Below are positions 25,486-37,535 of a stretch of 64,000 bases of DNA, in pieces. The stretch is from Hordeum vulgare subsp. vulgare (Eukaryota > Streptophyta > Magnoliopsida > Poales > Poaceae): contig NC_058524.1 of the NCBI RefSeq assembly GCF_904849725.1, positions 546,657,763 to 546,721,762 on the forward strand, read 5' to 3'. Every line of letters starts with the position of its first letter. The first letter of the stretch is position 1. The position numbers were made by a program, and so were the translations under genes. The notes below the pieces were generated by a model. That model ran no database searches, had not been told where the DNA came from, and saw only the letters and a program-made list of their open reading frames with translations.

Positions 25486-25500
25486 ATAATAAGCCTTGCT

Positions 25501-26380
25501 AGGCAGCGGTTCTGTCGGCCATAGCCTGATGCAGAGATCCTTCATTGTCGGCTCAGCCATCTTGTGCAGCTCCATCAATTGTTTCAGCTGATCAGAGACA
25601 CGAAGGGGTTGCTCGGGGGCCTGGAACTACGCCCAAAACAGCCTTTGCTCAGCCTCACCCTCATGGATGCCTAATGCTTTGAAGCATGCGTCGCACTCTT
25701 CGAGAGATCTGCAAATACGCCTAGAGTGTTCCATACTCGAGTAAGCAATGCAAACCTTTTTCCACCAAAAATACATTGCACTAAATATCTCTTTCCATCT
25801 GCAATCTGCTTGATGTGGTGGATCTTCTTATGATGGGTGTGTGCCTCCTTCCGTGCATCTTGAAGTGCAGCGGTTGCCGAGGACAACTCGGAAGATGTTT
25901 CTTTGTTTTTCCGCTCAAGTACCTCACATTTAGTGATGGCATTATTGAGCGTGACCATGGCCTTGTGCCTATCAGTGGCGGACTTAACCGTCGAGAGTTC
26001 GGTTGCCGCACCCTGTTCGGCAGTTTCCTACCTTGCCTTACATAGATCGACTTTGAGCCTCTCGGCCTCTGAGGGAGTAGCTATAATTGTCATGCAAATA
26101 ATTCACATTCAACGACACTAATACAAACATCTCATGTTTTATGAGAAAAATAGAAGTTCTAGTCCAGTTTGGACTTACCTTGTGCGTCATCAAACCGCTT
26201 GTTTAGGCGGTCGAGCTCTTCTTCAGAGCTCTTCAGCTTCATGTTCGTTTCCGCCAACTCTACGAAGTTGGGGGCCACTACGGAGGCTGAAGCCTGTAGA
26301 TAGGCATGTTAGACCCTCAAGTTATCACATTTTTCCAAATCCTCCGCTAGGCGGTTTTCATCATCCTACTAGAGTCTTGG
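25501..26380 (-). pseudogene. Remnant of PF04195-like putative gypsy-type transposon protein
   Basis: The minus-strand frames 25671-25958 and 25781-26011 encode a coiled-coil rich stretch (CEVLERKNKETSSELSSATA) followed by the words LLTRVWNTLGVFADLSKSA. This pattern is seen in the C-terminal part of a plant retroelement protein often classed as putative gypsy type transposon (PF04195). Frames change several times and there is no start. The left junction with the broken BARE-type LTR lies at 25500 without a target duplication. Assignment comes from remembered family patterns and is moderate. Confidence 0.5.
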
Positions 26381-26469
26381 GGGCTACGATCAACTTTTTA
26401 TTATGTGGGGATATTCTCTGAACTACTTTGACCCCCGTGTGAGTTTTTTGAACTCATATAGGGCTCTGG

Positions 26470-29039
26470 GGATACTAACCAACAAAAACTGGAAATCTTA
26501 AGAAGAGGTGGTTATGAAAATAACAATGATATAGAGATGTGAGACCTCTATGAATGAAAAACCGGCAAAAACTCCAACATTGAAAACATCATAGAAGATG
26601 CACATAAACTCTGTTTTCGATGAACTCAAGCTTGTCATAAAGATGACCATAAGCTCTAAACCTCACAAAGTGAACCATCAAACAAGAACCAAGAAAGATG
26701 ATGCAAGGATGCAAATGGTTTGAGCTCTCAATGAACGATACGATCAAGCTACTCACTTGAGAGCCCCCCTTGACAGTACGACAATCTATCCTAAAATAGA
26801 AAACCTATCAAGGGAAAACATATACCTTGCACATAGTCCACTTGATCTAGAATATGACGATTTTGACTTCTTCAAGATGGACCACCTTTCTTGATTGCGT
26901 TGGCTTTATGAAGATAAGTTGATTGCTCCCCCATACTCACTATGGGTGAGCCACTCTTCATCACATCTTCACAAGTCCATTGCCACCACAATGACGACAA
27001 GCTTCAAGCATGATATCTTCATGATGCTCCACTTGAAATTGCACACCACAATCTTGATGACGACCACCACTTGAAGTCATTGATACGTCTCCAACGTATC
27101 TATAATTTTTTATGGTTTCATGCTATTATCTTGTCAAACTTTGGATGTTTTGTATGCCTTTTATATATTTTTTGGGACTAACTTATTAACTCAGTGCCAA
27201 GTGCCAGTTCCTTTTTTCCATGTTTTTTACCCCTTTCATAGGAGGATTTTGAACGAGGTCCAAACGGAATGAAACTGCCAAAAAGATTTTTTCCAGAACA
27301 GAAAAAGATCGGAGAGCCAGAGAATCAGGGCACGGGCCCACGAGAGACCCCACAAGCCCTCATGGCGCGGCCAAGGGGGCCCGCGGCCCCTGGCTTGTGG
27401 GCTCCCTAAGGCTCCTTTGCCCTAGGTTTTGTGCCTATATATTCCCTAAAAATCCCAAAAAAATCAGGAGATCATCGAAAGTACTTTTCCGCCGCCGCAA
27501 GCTTCTGTCTCCGCAAGATCCCATCTGGGGCACGCTCTGGTACCCTGTCGGAGGAGGGGTTCGGATACGGAGGGCTTCTTCATCAACACCACGACCTCTC
27601 TGATGATGCGTGAGTAGTTCACCATAGACATACGGGTCCATAGCTAGTAACTAGATGGCTTCTTCTCTCTCTTGGATCTTCAATACAAAGTTCTCCATGA
27701 TCTTCATGGAGATCTATCCGATGTAATCTTATTTTGCGGTGTGTTTGTCGAGATCCGATGAATTGTGGATTTATGATCAGATTATCTATGAATCTTATTT
27801 GAGTTTCTTCTGACCTCTCTTATGCATGATTTCATATCCTTGTAATTCTCTTTGAGTTGTGGGTTTTGTCTGGCCAACTAGATCTATGATTCTTGCAATG
27901 GGAGAAGTGCTTGGTTTTGGGTTCATACCATGCGGTGACCTCATCCAGTGATAGAAGGGGTAGCAAGGCACGCATCGTGTTGTTGCCATCAAGGGTAAAA
28001 AGATGGGGTTTTCATCATTGGTTTGAGATTATCCCTCTACATCATGTGATCTTGCTTAAGGCGTTACTCTGTTCGTCATGAAGTCAATACACTAGATGCA
28101 TGCTGGATAGCGGTCGATGTGTGGACTAATGGTAGTAGATGCAAAAAGTATCGGTCTACTTGTCTCGGACGTGATGCCTATATGTATTATCATTGCCTTA
28201 GATATCGTCATGACTTTGCGCGGTTCTATCAATTGCTCGACAGTAATTTGTTCACCCAATTTAATATTTGCTATCTTGAGAGAAGCCTCTAGTGAACACT
28301 ATGGCCCCCGGGTCTACTCCACACCATATTTGTAGCCTTACACTTTTTACTTCGTTGCACTTTCCGCCTTCAGATCTCACTTTGCAATCAATCTTGAAGG
28401 GATTGACAACCCCTTTAAAGCGTTGGTGCAAGCTCTTTTGTGTTTGCGTAGGTACTCTGGACTTGACGAGATTCTCCTACTGGATTGATACCTTGGTTCT
28501 CAAACTGAGGGAAATACTTACTACTCCTGTGCTGCATCACCCTTTCCTCTTCAAGGGAAAAAACAACGCAAGCCCAGTCTCCGTCAACGTGTCAATTTCT
28601 GGCGATGTTGTTTGTTGTCGTAGCAGTCATCCTCCATGGGTTGTATGAGATCTTCCCCTTGACACAATCCCATGGAAACACACCTGACCCGACATAGAAC
28701 TCTCACGAATACCATGGGTTAGTACACAAAAGCGTAATGGACAATGCTTACCATACCATGGGATCACTTTATCCCTCTCGGTACATCTTGTATGCTTTGT
28801 GTGTTGATCAACTTGATTTACCCTTTGTCTTAGTCTTGATCAACCTTGTATCTTTATGACCATTCTTTCGATAATACCTTGAATACCACCTTGGTCATCA
28901 TATAAACTCTTTGAAACCAACATATGTACTTCAAGAAGTGCCTATGGACAAATCCTTCAAATATAACTTAAGGCAACCATTAGTCCATAGGAATTGTCAT
29001 CAATTACCAAAACCACATACAAAGAAATATGCTCTAACA
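26470..29039 (-). repeat. LTR of a further retrotransposon, interrupted by a solo LTR
   Basis: The right end is clear: on the minus strand it begins TGTTAGAGCATATTTCTTTG at 29039. The body (for example TGAGCCACTCTTCATCACAT near 26946) is typical of a repeated Triticeae LTR. The left end is placed only approximately near 26470, after the last words of the PF04195-like remnant. Removing the nested 1.55 kb leaves about 1.0 kb. The right neighbour is the interior of a Gypsy-type element. Confidence 0.5.
27081..28625 (+). repeat. Solo LTR of TGATACGTCTCC Gypsy type, target duplication GTCAT
   Basis: 1545 bp, TGATACGTCTCCAACGTATC to TGTTGTCGTAGCA, with no internal region. Perfect GTCAT flanks (27076-27080 and 28626-28630) prove a single insertion. 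It is related to the LTRs at 42329 and 47543. Confidence 0.92.
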
Positions 29040-30254
29040 ATAGGCATTTTGTAGGAAAACAAATTCTCAAGACAAGTGAAATCTAACATATGCAAATAGG
29101 AAGAGTGAAGCATTAATAATTTCAACACAAAGAGAGGCAATTGAGTAACGTGAACGTTTCTATAACCGTATTTGTCTCTCTCATAATAATTGCATGTACG
29201 ATCATATTTAAATTCAACTATATAGATATTATACAAAATATTTTTCTCCATGATCTGCATGCACAAAAGTTTTACAATCTTCCAAGGTAGTGGGATCAAC
29301 ATTAACTGAAGTCATTACGTTTCCAAACCCACTTTTATCAATATAATCATAAGATTTAACAGTCTCCGAATATATTGGGTTCTTATCTAAAGTTGTCACT
29401 CTTCCAAATCCACTTTCAATATTATTGCAAACATTATTATCCATAACATATTCATCATGGATCGTAAATAAATTTTCAAGATCAAAATAAACATCATCAC
29501 CCCAATCATGACATTGCAATAAGTATTGGACATAACAAAATTATCACCCCAAGCTTGTAGCTTTGAATATCGCTAACACAATTGGCATTAATAGAATTTA
29601 TAGTAACACCATTGCAACCGTGCTTTTTGGGTGCAATAACAATAATTTCATTTTCAACATAAGAAAATATAGCGAGATCATCTCCATAAGCATCATTAAT
29701 ATTGACACCGTGGCCATAAGAATATAAAGCATCACGTTCATCAAAAGGGGATATTTCAGTCGAATCAAAGTAATCATAATTTTCTTCCAACGCAATAGAC
29801 ATTCTCTCAATAAATTCTTTAGCATAAGAATTAGAAGTATAGTTTTCATAGCAATATTTAAGTATGACAAAAATTTCAGATTTTTAGAGAGTAGCATCAT
29901 ACTTTTCAATCAAAGAAGCAACTTCATAAGCACCCTTAAAAGTAACAATTATTCGGTTTGTTCAATATCATAGTAACTACAAACACCCTTGGCATAAGAA
30001 GATAATATTTCATTATCATTAAACTCACATAGATAGGGAAGGTGCTTCTTAGTGTTCTCACAGAAACAAGTAGAATCATAAATTTCACACATATTCCAAG
30101 AATAGCATATCAAACATTTTATTTGATGGCATAAAAGTCTCCCCTTTTGAGACAACCGGTGATGCATAAAATAAGCATGCTCATCTAATGATTTTCCCTC
30201 AGCTAAGCTAGTTGGGGTTTTAGCACGAGAACAAATGGATCGGAGATGATCCAA
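29040..30254 (-). pseudogene. Accessory ORF of Gypsy-type element, second homologue, broken
   Basis: Minus-strand frames 30254-29949, 29802-29506, 29519-29229 and 29302-29000 follow one another and together look like one decayed coding region. They are rich in Asp, Asn, Tyr, Cys and His. The words CHDWGDD, IESGFG and YIVEFKYD match the ORF at 16662-17184, and the flanking non-coding word ATAGGNATTTTNTAGG is also shared (16531 and 29040). No known domain is recognised. It forms the interior of the element whose 5' LTR is 35889-52462, and its 3' continuation is cut by the LTR ending at 29039. Confidence 0.55.
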
Positions 30255-30495
30255 GTAGAAAACTTTATATGGACCATAAGTCTTTACTTTCTATTTTTTT
30301 GTGATAACATGATTATTGCAAGCAAACAAGTAACTAGCGAAGATAAATATTCTTGTATTTTTGATATTTTTTTTGACCAGCTACTATAGGGAAAAAACCC
30401 CACAGCCTTTTTTCTTTTATTCCCATATATAAGAGCAGTATGTACAAGAAGAAATTAGAATGTACAAATGGGATGAGGAGCTAAGTCTACAAGCC

Positions 30496-33400
30496 TCAAG
30501 GAGGCAAAAAGGAAACCCATTTAAGGAGATCATCCCTGAAACTAGCCTTAATTCTATGAGCTAACAGGGAAATGTCATGGATGAAGCCAGTTCTCCATTT
30601 TCTAAACTTTGGTTGCTCCTGGTTAAACACCTTTGCATTTCTGATAGTCCAGATGTTCCAACATGCAGTGAAGACCACCTCAGCAAAAAAGGGGTTATGG
30701 AAGTCTCTTTTAGCAGCTACAGTAGCACTCCACATGGATGGACCCTGCCATGTGATCTGCACGTAATTCCAGACCCTGGTACTGAAAAGACAGTTGAAGA
30801 ATAAATGATCTATGTCTTCCTTGACTCGGGCATGGCATAGAACACAGAGATTGGAGTCGGAAACATTCTAGTGACGCCGTTCAAGCATGTCTTGAGTGTT
30901 AAGCCTGTCCATGATGAGCATCCAGGCAAACATCTTAATCTTCATGGTACAACAGCTTTTCCAGATCCAGTTGACTAAAGGGTTTGGTGTAATACTGCTG
31001 TGAATGTGAGTATAGTATCTCTTGGCAGTGTAGGCCTTAGCATCTTTTCCACATACCCATCTGTCAGAGGCCTGATGATCAATATCCAGGTCTTGAAGCA
31101 AATATTGAACTGAAAGCAGCTCCTGGTAAGCTTGAGCAGACAGTGGCAAGTGGAACATAGAGAGCATGCTGTCATCATAAAAGGTTGTGAAGACCTCTTG
31201 AGCTGTGCAGAAAGGATCAACCACAAAAGAAAAAAGTCTTTGGAATCTAGCAGCCAGGGGCCTAGTGGAGTTTCCAATCAACCAGGAGTCAGACCAAAGC
31301 AGGAAGGAGTCACCCTTGTTAGGCTGAACATATGTAACTGATCTGAATTTGTCAAGTCGTTTATAGATATCCTTCCACCAAAAAGATCCACAAACAGTTC
31401 CCTGAGGTACTGTGTCATGATAGTAAGTGTTCCAGATCAAGTGAACCCATGGGATATCAGCATGATTTAGAAATTTATCAACATGCTTGAGCAGCAGAGC
31501 TTCATTCTGGATTGGTAGGTTCATAATACCTAACCCCCCTTTATTTTTAGGTCTGCACACCAGTTGCCAGGCAGCAAGAGAGGGTGCACGATCTTGCCCA
31601 TTTTTCCTCCATAGACATTGCCTTTGAATTCTTTCAAGCTGCTTCAGTATGCCTGGTGGGATATCCAGACTGCATAGAAAGAAGATAGGCATAGAAGACA
31701 GTGCTGAGTTTAAATACTGTAGCCTTCCCCCCTGAGCCAGAAAAGATGAACTAGCACTGAGCCTTCTTTCCATGTTATCAACTAGTGGCATGAGATCAAT
31801 GATTCTTGGTTTAGTTGTCCCAACTGGAAGGCCAAGGTATGTGAAGGGCAAAGATCCCACTTTGCAGCCAATGGAGTCTGTCGGGTCCTGGAGTTGCTGT
31901 GGAGGAGTGTTGACAGGTAGAAGGGCAGATTTGTGATAATTCACCTGTAATCCAGTGGATTGGGAGAAAAGTAAGAGCATTTTCTCGAACTGTAACAATT
32001 GAGGTTTATCAGCAGGTAGGATGATAAGGGTATCATCAGCATATTGCACTATGGGGAAATCCTTATCATGACAATGTATGGGCAGCTGAATCAGACCCTC
32101 CACCAGCAGTTGGTTAACCAGAGTATGTAAAAAATCAGCAGCAATAGCAAAAAGCAGTGGGGACATGGGATCTCCCTGCCTGACTCCTTTCTTGCACAAA
32201 AACTTTTTTCCAGGCACACCATTGATCAGGACCGAAGATGAGCCAGAAGTTAATAGCTGCTTTACCCAAAGTATCCATATGTCATTGAAGCCTTTGTGTT
32301 TGAGAATCTAGAAAATGAACTCATGTTCCAGAGAGTCGAATGCCTTTTCAAAATCCAGCTTGAGAATGACTATAGGTTTCTTGGATTGATGTCATTGGTG
32401 CAGGTACTCCAGAGTCCATCCAACACAATCTTGAATGGTTCTAGACTTGATAAAACCATACTGATTCTTGTGAAGACACTTCACAATCTGCAACTATATC
32501 CTATTAGCAATCATTTTGGACACAAATTTGAGACCCATCCCAATAAGTGATATTGGTCTGTAATCTCCCACTTGCTCAGGTGATCTCTTCTTGGGAATCA
32601 GAGTAATATAAGATGAGTTCATGTTCTCAAGTTGAGCATGACCAGCATGGAAAGCAGCAGCAAGTTGATAAAACTCACGAGATAATGGGCCAGCATTTCT
32701 TGAATAAAAGACCGTTAAAACCATCAGGACCAGGAGCTTTGTCAATGGGCATTTCCTGAACAGTCTTGTCCATTTCAGACTTAGAAAAAGGTTCTGTGAG
32801 AATATCCAGACCCTCCACCTTCTGAAGCATAGATAGTAAATCAAATGCCATGTTAATGCCAAGAGAAGTGCCCATTCTATCCTTAAAAGATGCCCAAAAG
32901 CATGCAGCAATTTGATCATGATCAGATATGATGGAACCATCATTTAACTTGAGAGATGCAATGGAATTCCTCCTATATCTCCCAGTTGCCATAGCATGGA
33001 AGAATTTAGTGTTTTCCTCACCAACTTTAACAAATCTGATAGTGGCTCTCTTTTTCCAGTATAAGCACTGGAGATGCAAAAGATGCTCCAAGTGTAACTT
33101 AACAATATTCCTGAAGTTAGCCTCTGGTCTGAATAGTGTCCTCAATTCCTCAAGCTCATCCAAGCACAAAACAACTTGATTACATCTGGAGATGAAAGTT
33201 TTCAACTGAGATAGGTTTGTCAGCCACTTTTTCAGAGCTTGTCAAAGATGTTTCATCTTATCCATAATGACAGCAGTAATATGGGTTTTCCTGGAAGGAA
33301 TGAGCCAGGATTGCTGAACACACTCCATGAAGCCCTCCATTTCAACCCAGTAGTTTTCAAAGCGAAATAAGTTGCACTTAGGGATGGAAGTGTTGACAGT

Positions 33401-34135
33401 GACCACTCAAGGAACATGATCAGAAGTTGTCTTTGCAAGGGGTAGCACTTGTGTAAGAGGATATGAGGAGATCCAGTTGGCTGATGTGAAAAACCAGTCA
33501 AGCTGCTCCAGAAGAGGGGAATCTTGCATATTGGACCAAGTGAAATATCTGCCTTTAATGGGTAGTTCCAGCAATCCCAGATGCCCAATAATTTCATTGA
33601 AGATGAACATGTCATTTACATCAGCCCCAGGAAGGTTTCTGTTGTCAGGGGATCTAATGAAATTAAAATCTCCAAGAAGCAACCAATTAGCCCCAGTGGG
33701 TATATGAAGATTGTATAGCCAGCTAACAAAAAGATCTCTAGATTCACCTTGACAAGGACCATAGACATTCACCAAAGTCTAGGATTCACCAGTATGATTT
33801 GAGGTAAAGGAGATGATCAAACCATAGGGTGTGCATTCAACTAAATGACCAGTAAGAATGGAAGAGTTCCAAAGGGTGATAAGCCCCCCTGATCCCCCCC
33901 TGGAGGGAGAGTAGGCAAACTTATCAAAACGTTTGGGACAGAAACACTTCATTGTACGAAACTCAATTGACTGCATTTTGGTTTCCTGCAAGCACACCAC
34001 AGCAGCTAGGCTCTCATCAATCTTGTTACGAACCGCATGTTGCCTATGGTCCGAATTTAGACCACGCACATTCCAACACAACACACGCCAACTTCTCATA
34101 GAACGACTATCCATTGGACAATATATATAGAGCAA
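30496..34135 (-). pseudogene. LINE ORF2: endonuclease, reverse transcriptase and zf-RVT
   Basis: ORF2 nicks the target DNA and copies the LINE RNA. The N-terminal endonuclease (34135-33407) shows WNVRGLN, LQETK, NVYGPC, LLGDFN and SDHVP. The reverse transcriptase follows, with DKAPGPDGFNG (near 32725), YRPISLI (near 32555), QGDPMSPLLF and the catalytic YADD (32032-32043). The C-terminal zf-RVT region contains WKSCCTMKIKMFAWMLIMDRL. Breaks: an in-frame TAG at 33779-33781 where a Trp is expected before VNVYGPC, a TGA right after SDHVP (33407-33409), and frame changes near 33245, 32675 and 32217. The protein cannot be made, but the motifs are well preserved, so the copy is not very old. Confidence 0.85.
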
Positions 34136-34248
34136 ATGCAGGGCTATGTAATAGCCTGTGCAACCAAGGTTCAGTTAACCAAAAGACAGAGCAAACAGAA
34201 GTCTCACAGTACATGGAGCCAGTACAGTAACATATTAACATAAGTGTA

Positions 34249-35782
34249 TTAATCATCAGCAGATGGTGGCGCGGAATCAGCAGGATCTTCCATAAGTCGA
34301 TCCACAGTTAGCTTCTCAGGGGCAATGCCAAGTGACTGCCCAACCTCGTGTATCATCAGAATAGGAGTGGCAGGAGGTACTTGCACCTCATCAGACTCCT
34401 GCGGTGGAGAAGGCATTGGCTTGGGCTTGGGCTTCCTTTTCTTAGGGACGTGCGCTGGCAGCTCCTGCAGGATTGGTTTGAAGCCATCTCGCTTGATGGA
34501 GCCGCGAGTACATCGACGAACAGAGGAGTCGACGACAGGAGTGGCCTTCTTGCGGGTCCCTTTCTTCGTTGGAGCAGGAGAATGAAAGGATAAGTCATCT
34601 GCAGACGAAGATGGACTGACAGGGATTACCTCCTCCACGGAGAGTGTGCTGCTAGCAGGCTCTGGTGGTGGTAGCGCTGGAGCAGCAGGGTCGAAGGCCG
34701 CCGCCCATGATCGCTTGGTGATCACAATGGGCGCCACCATTGGCATCTGCAGCTGGCGAGGCACGTGCATAGAAGTAGCAGCACCCATGAAAGCATCAAA
34801 AGTACGGGACCAGGATAGAACTGGCGGCAGAGGAGACCCGTAAAGAACCCTGGCAGCCCCAACAAAGAGGTTGTCAGACTGAATGTGAGGGGGTTTGTAT
34901 AGGACAATCTCCAGAGGATTGTCATCTTGCGCCTCCTCCATCCCAAGCACATCCTCCTCCGGCTCAGCAGCGGGACCCTCGACAACCGGTACCATGTCAG
35001 CATCAGGGGTGACAGGGTTAGCCACTATCACCTCCAGGTTGGGGGCCGGGGGGCTTGATCAGCAGGTTCCGCCTCCATGTCACCCTGCGGCTGAGGGTCA
35101 AGGTCCACAAGCTCATGAACTGAGTCGGAGGAAGAAGGACTTTGTTGATCAATCACCATGGACTCTTGATCCTGAACAGGATCAGCAACATGTGCTTCTG
35201 GGGCCGCTTCAGGTTCCCATCCTCCTCCATCAGCGGCTGCCGGCGGCTGTCCCCAACCACCGTCATCATCATCAGTAGCAGCAGGTACCACTAGATCTTC
35301 AGGTGCCAGCGGCACCGCATTCCATCCCAACGCAGGGTACGGGGGCAGAGCAAATTGCAGATTGTCATTGACGAGATGTCTAGGAAGCGGGTGAGGGTTG
35401 CCATTGAGGGGCATGGGATCCTCATCATTGGGCAGTACTTCGGTAGCCGCCGCCCCCAGGATGTATACCGGTGCAGACCAGGACACCTTGCCCCCCCCCC
35501 AAGCAGCATATTCAGAGAAGTTGATACTGCGAGGGACAAGTCGGTCGTCTGGGAACGAAGCAAACACAATGGAGCGAACCAAGTAAGGATCATCGCTGAC
35601 CCAATGATGGAACTCTCCGAAGGTGTTGACAGCAGCCCGCAAGTCTTCAGTATTGCGGAAGTCCAGGGGGACCCCCAGAAGCATGAGGCACCCATGGCGA
35701 AAACCCTCTTGCCCACGGAAACCAACACCCTGATCATGTCGCAGGAAGCGCACTACAGAGTTATGAACAACTTCAAGCAAAC
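34249..35782 (-). pseudogene. LINE ORF1, N-truncated and frameshifted
   Basis: The upstream part (35782-35028) has the plant LINE ORF1 segment VVRFLRHDQGVGFRGQEG and GCLMLLGVPLDFRNTEDLR. A proline/acid-rich part follows. A C-run (complement of 35041-35056) carries a frameshift, after which the frame 35031-34249 continues with a basic region (PKKRKPKPKPMPSPP) ending at 34249. ORF1 proteins bind LINE RNA. The N-terminus is lost through 5' truncation near 35782. Confidence 0.75.
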
Positions 35783-35859
35783 TTAATATAACAACAAATA
35801 AAAAGAAGGACAAGTAAATGATAATTTGTGTGAAGTTACTTGATAGTTGGTTATGATAT

Positions 35860-35877
35860 TCCCCGGCAATAGTGCTA
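35860..35877 (-). other. Primer binding site, degenerate tRNA-Asp type
   Basis: The minus strand reads TAGCACTATTGCCGGGGA, a mutated tRNA-Asp primer site (four changes), 11 bases inside the LTR beginning at 35889. It fixes the orientation of the host element. Confidence 0.65.
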
Positions 35878-36018
35878 GAAATCTTTCCTGATACTTGTGA
35901 TATGTCTTGGGTTTTCCATAAAGAGGAATTGGTAATTGTAGCACAATACGGGTAAGTATTTCCCTCATTTAAGAAACCAAGGTTTACCGAACCAATACGA
36001 ATATCAATCCTTAACCGT

Positions 36019-37535
36019 TGCTACCTCTTGAGCTTGCGTTGGTTTTTCCCTTGAGAGGAAAGGGTGATGCAGCACAGTAGCAGTAAGTATTTCCCTCAGT
36101 TTGAGAACCAAGGTATCAATCCAATAGGAGTATCAAGCCAAGTCTCCAAAGTACCTGCGCAAAAACAGCAAACTTGCACCCAACGCTACAAAGGGGTTGT
36201 CAATCCCTTCACGATTGATTGCAAGGTGAGATCTGAAGGCGGAAAGTGCAACAAAGTAAAAGTGTAGGGCTGAAAATATGATGTGAAGTAGACCCGGGGG
36301 CCATAGTGTTCACTAGAGGCTTCTCTCATGATAGCAAATATTACGGTGGGTGAACGAATTACTGTCGAGCAATTGATAGAACTGCACAAAGTCATGACGA
36401 TATCTAAGGCAATGATCATACATATAGGCATCACGTCCAAGACAAGTAGGCCGATACTTTCTGCATCTACTACGATTACTCCACACATCGACCGCTATCC
36501 AGCATGCATCTAGTGTATTAAGTTCATGACAAACGGAGTAACGCCTTAAGCAAGATGACATGATGTAGAGGGATAAATTCATGCAATAGATATAAACCCC
36601 ATCTTTTTATCCTTGATGGCAACAACACGATACGTGCCTCGCTACCCCTTCTGTCACTTGCTGAGGTCACCGCACAGTATGAACCCAAAACCAAGCACTT
36701 CTCCCATTGCAAGAATTCTAGATCAAGTTGGCCAAACGAAACCCACAACTTGAAGAGAATTACAAGGATACGAAATCATGCATATAAGAGATCAGAAGAA
36801 ACTCAAATAAGATTCATAGATAATCTGATCATAAATCCACAATTCATCAGATCTTGACAAACACACCGCAAAAGAAGATTACATCGGATAGATCTCCATG
36901 AAGATCATGGAGAACTTTGTATTGAAAATCCAAGAAAGAGAAGAAGCCATCTAGCTACTAGCTATGGACCCGAAGGTCTCTGGTGAAATACTCACGTATC
37001 ATCGGAGAGGCAATGGTGTTGATGAAGAAGCCCTCCGTGTCTGAATCCCCCCTCCGGCAGGGCACCAGAACGTGCTCCAGATGGGATCTTGCGGAGACAG
37101 AAGCTTGCGGCGGTGGAAAAGTATTTTTGTGGCTCCTTTCCGTGGTTTCAGATCTTTAGGGAATTTATAGGCGGAAGAACAAGGGCAGGGGAGCCAAAGG
37201 GGGCCCACAAGCCTGCTAGGCCCGCCCCCCTAGGTCGGGCCTGGGTGGCTTGTGACCTCCTCCGAGGTCCCCTGCCTTGGTTCTCAAGTCTCCTGCGTGT
37301 CTTCTGTTATGGAAAAAATCATTCCGCGGGTTTTATTCCGTTTGGACTCCATTCAATATTCTCCTCTGAAAAAGGTCAAAAACACGGAAAATCAGGAACT
37401 TGCACTTGGCACTGAGTTAATAGGTTAGTCCCAAAAAATATATAAAATAGCATATTCATGCACACAAAACATCCAAAGATGACAAGATAATAGCATGGAA
37501 CCATAAAAAATTATAGATACGTTGGAGCCGTATCA
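36019..37535 (-). repeat. 3' LTR of the 15-kb element
   Basis: 1517 bp, TGCTACCTCTTGAGCTTGCG to CCGTATCA; it is followed on the interior side by the purine tract AGCATCCCCAAGCTT (37536-37550, complement). Confidence 0.9.

Larger units (their letters stand above)
9434..25500 (+). mobile_element. BARE-1/Angela-like Copia element with two nested insertions, 3' end truncated
   Basis: The 5' LTR (9434-11192) is followed by a degraded primer site, leader (11193-12171), gag and pol remnants (19290-23129), a purine tract (GTGGGAGAC, 23121-23129) and the start of the 3' LTR (23130). A 6.9-kb Gypsy-type element occupies 12172-19036 and a solo LTR occupies 23672-25485. The 3' LTR is lost after about 550 bp: it stops at 25500 in the word AAGCCTTGCT, which in the 5' LTR continues for another 1.2 kb. 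The coding region is full of stops and frameshifts, so this is an old element acting as a landing site for younger ones. Confidence 0.88.
30364..35782 (-). mobile_element. LINE (L1-like non-LTR retrotransposon), 5'-truncated
   Basis: Read on the minus strand: ORF1 (from about 35782 to 34249), a 113-bp spacer, ORF2 with endonuclease and reverse transcriptase (34135-30496), a short 3' region and an A-run (T-run at 30366-30374 on plus). The start of ORF1 is missing, the usual 5' truncation of LINEs. Exact target duplications could not be fixed, so both ends are uncertain by some 40 bp. It lies in the interior of a Gypsy-type element. Confidence 0.85.

Noticed and set aside
26458..29044. ATAGG direct repeat as target duplication of the LTR ending at 29039
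   Set aside because: The left copy is not followed by a TG terminus and the sequences outside the two copies belong to different elements, so the match is probably chance.
30319..35782. CAAGCAAAC direct repeat as LINE target duplication
   Set aside because: It would put about 40 bp of non-A-rich sequence after the A-run of the LINE; the boundary is therefore left open.
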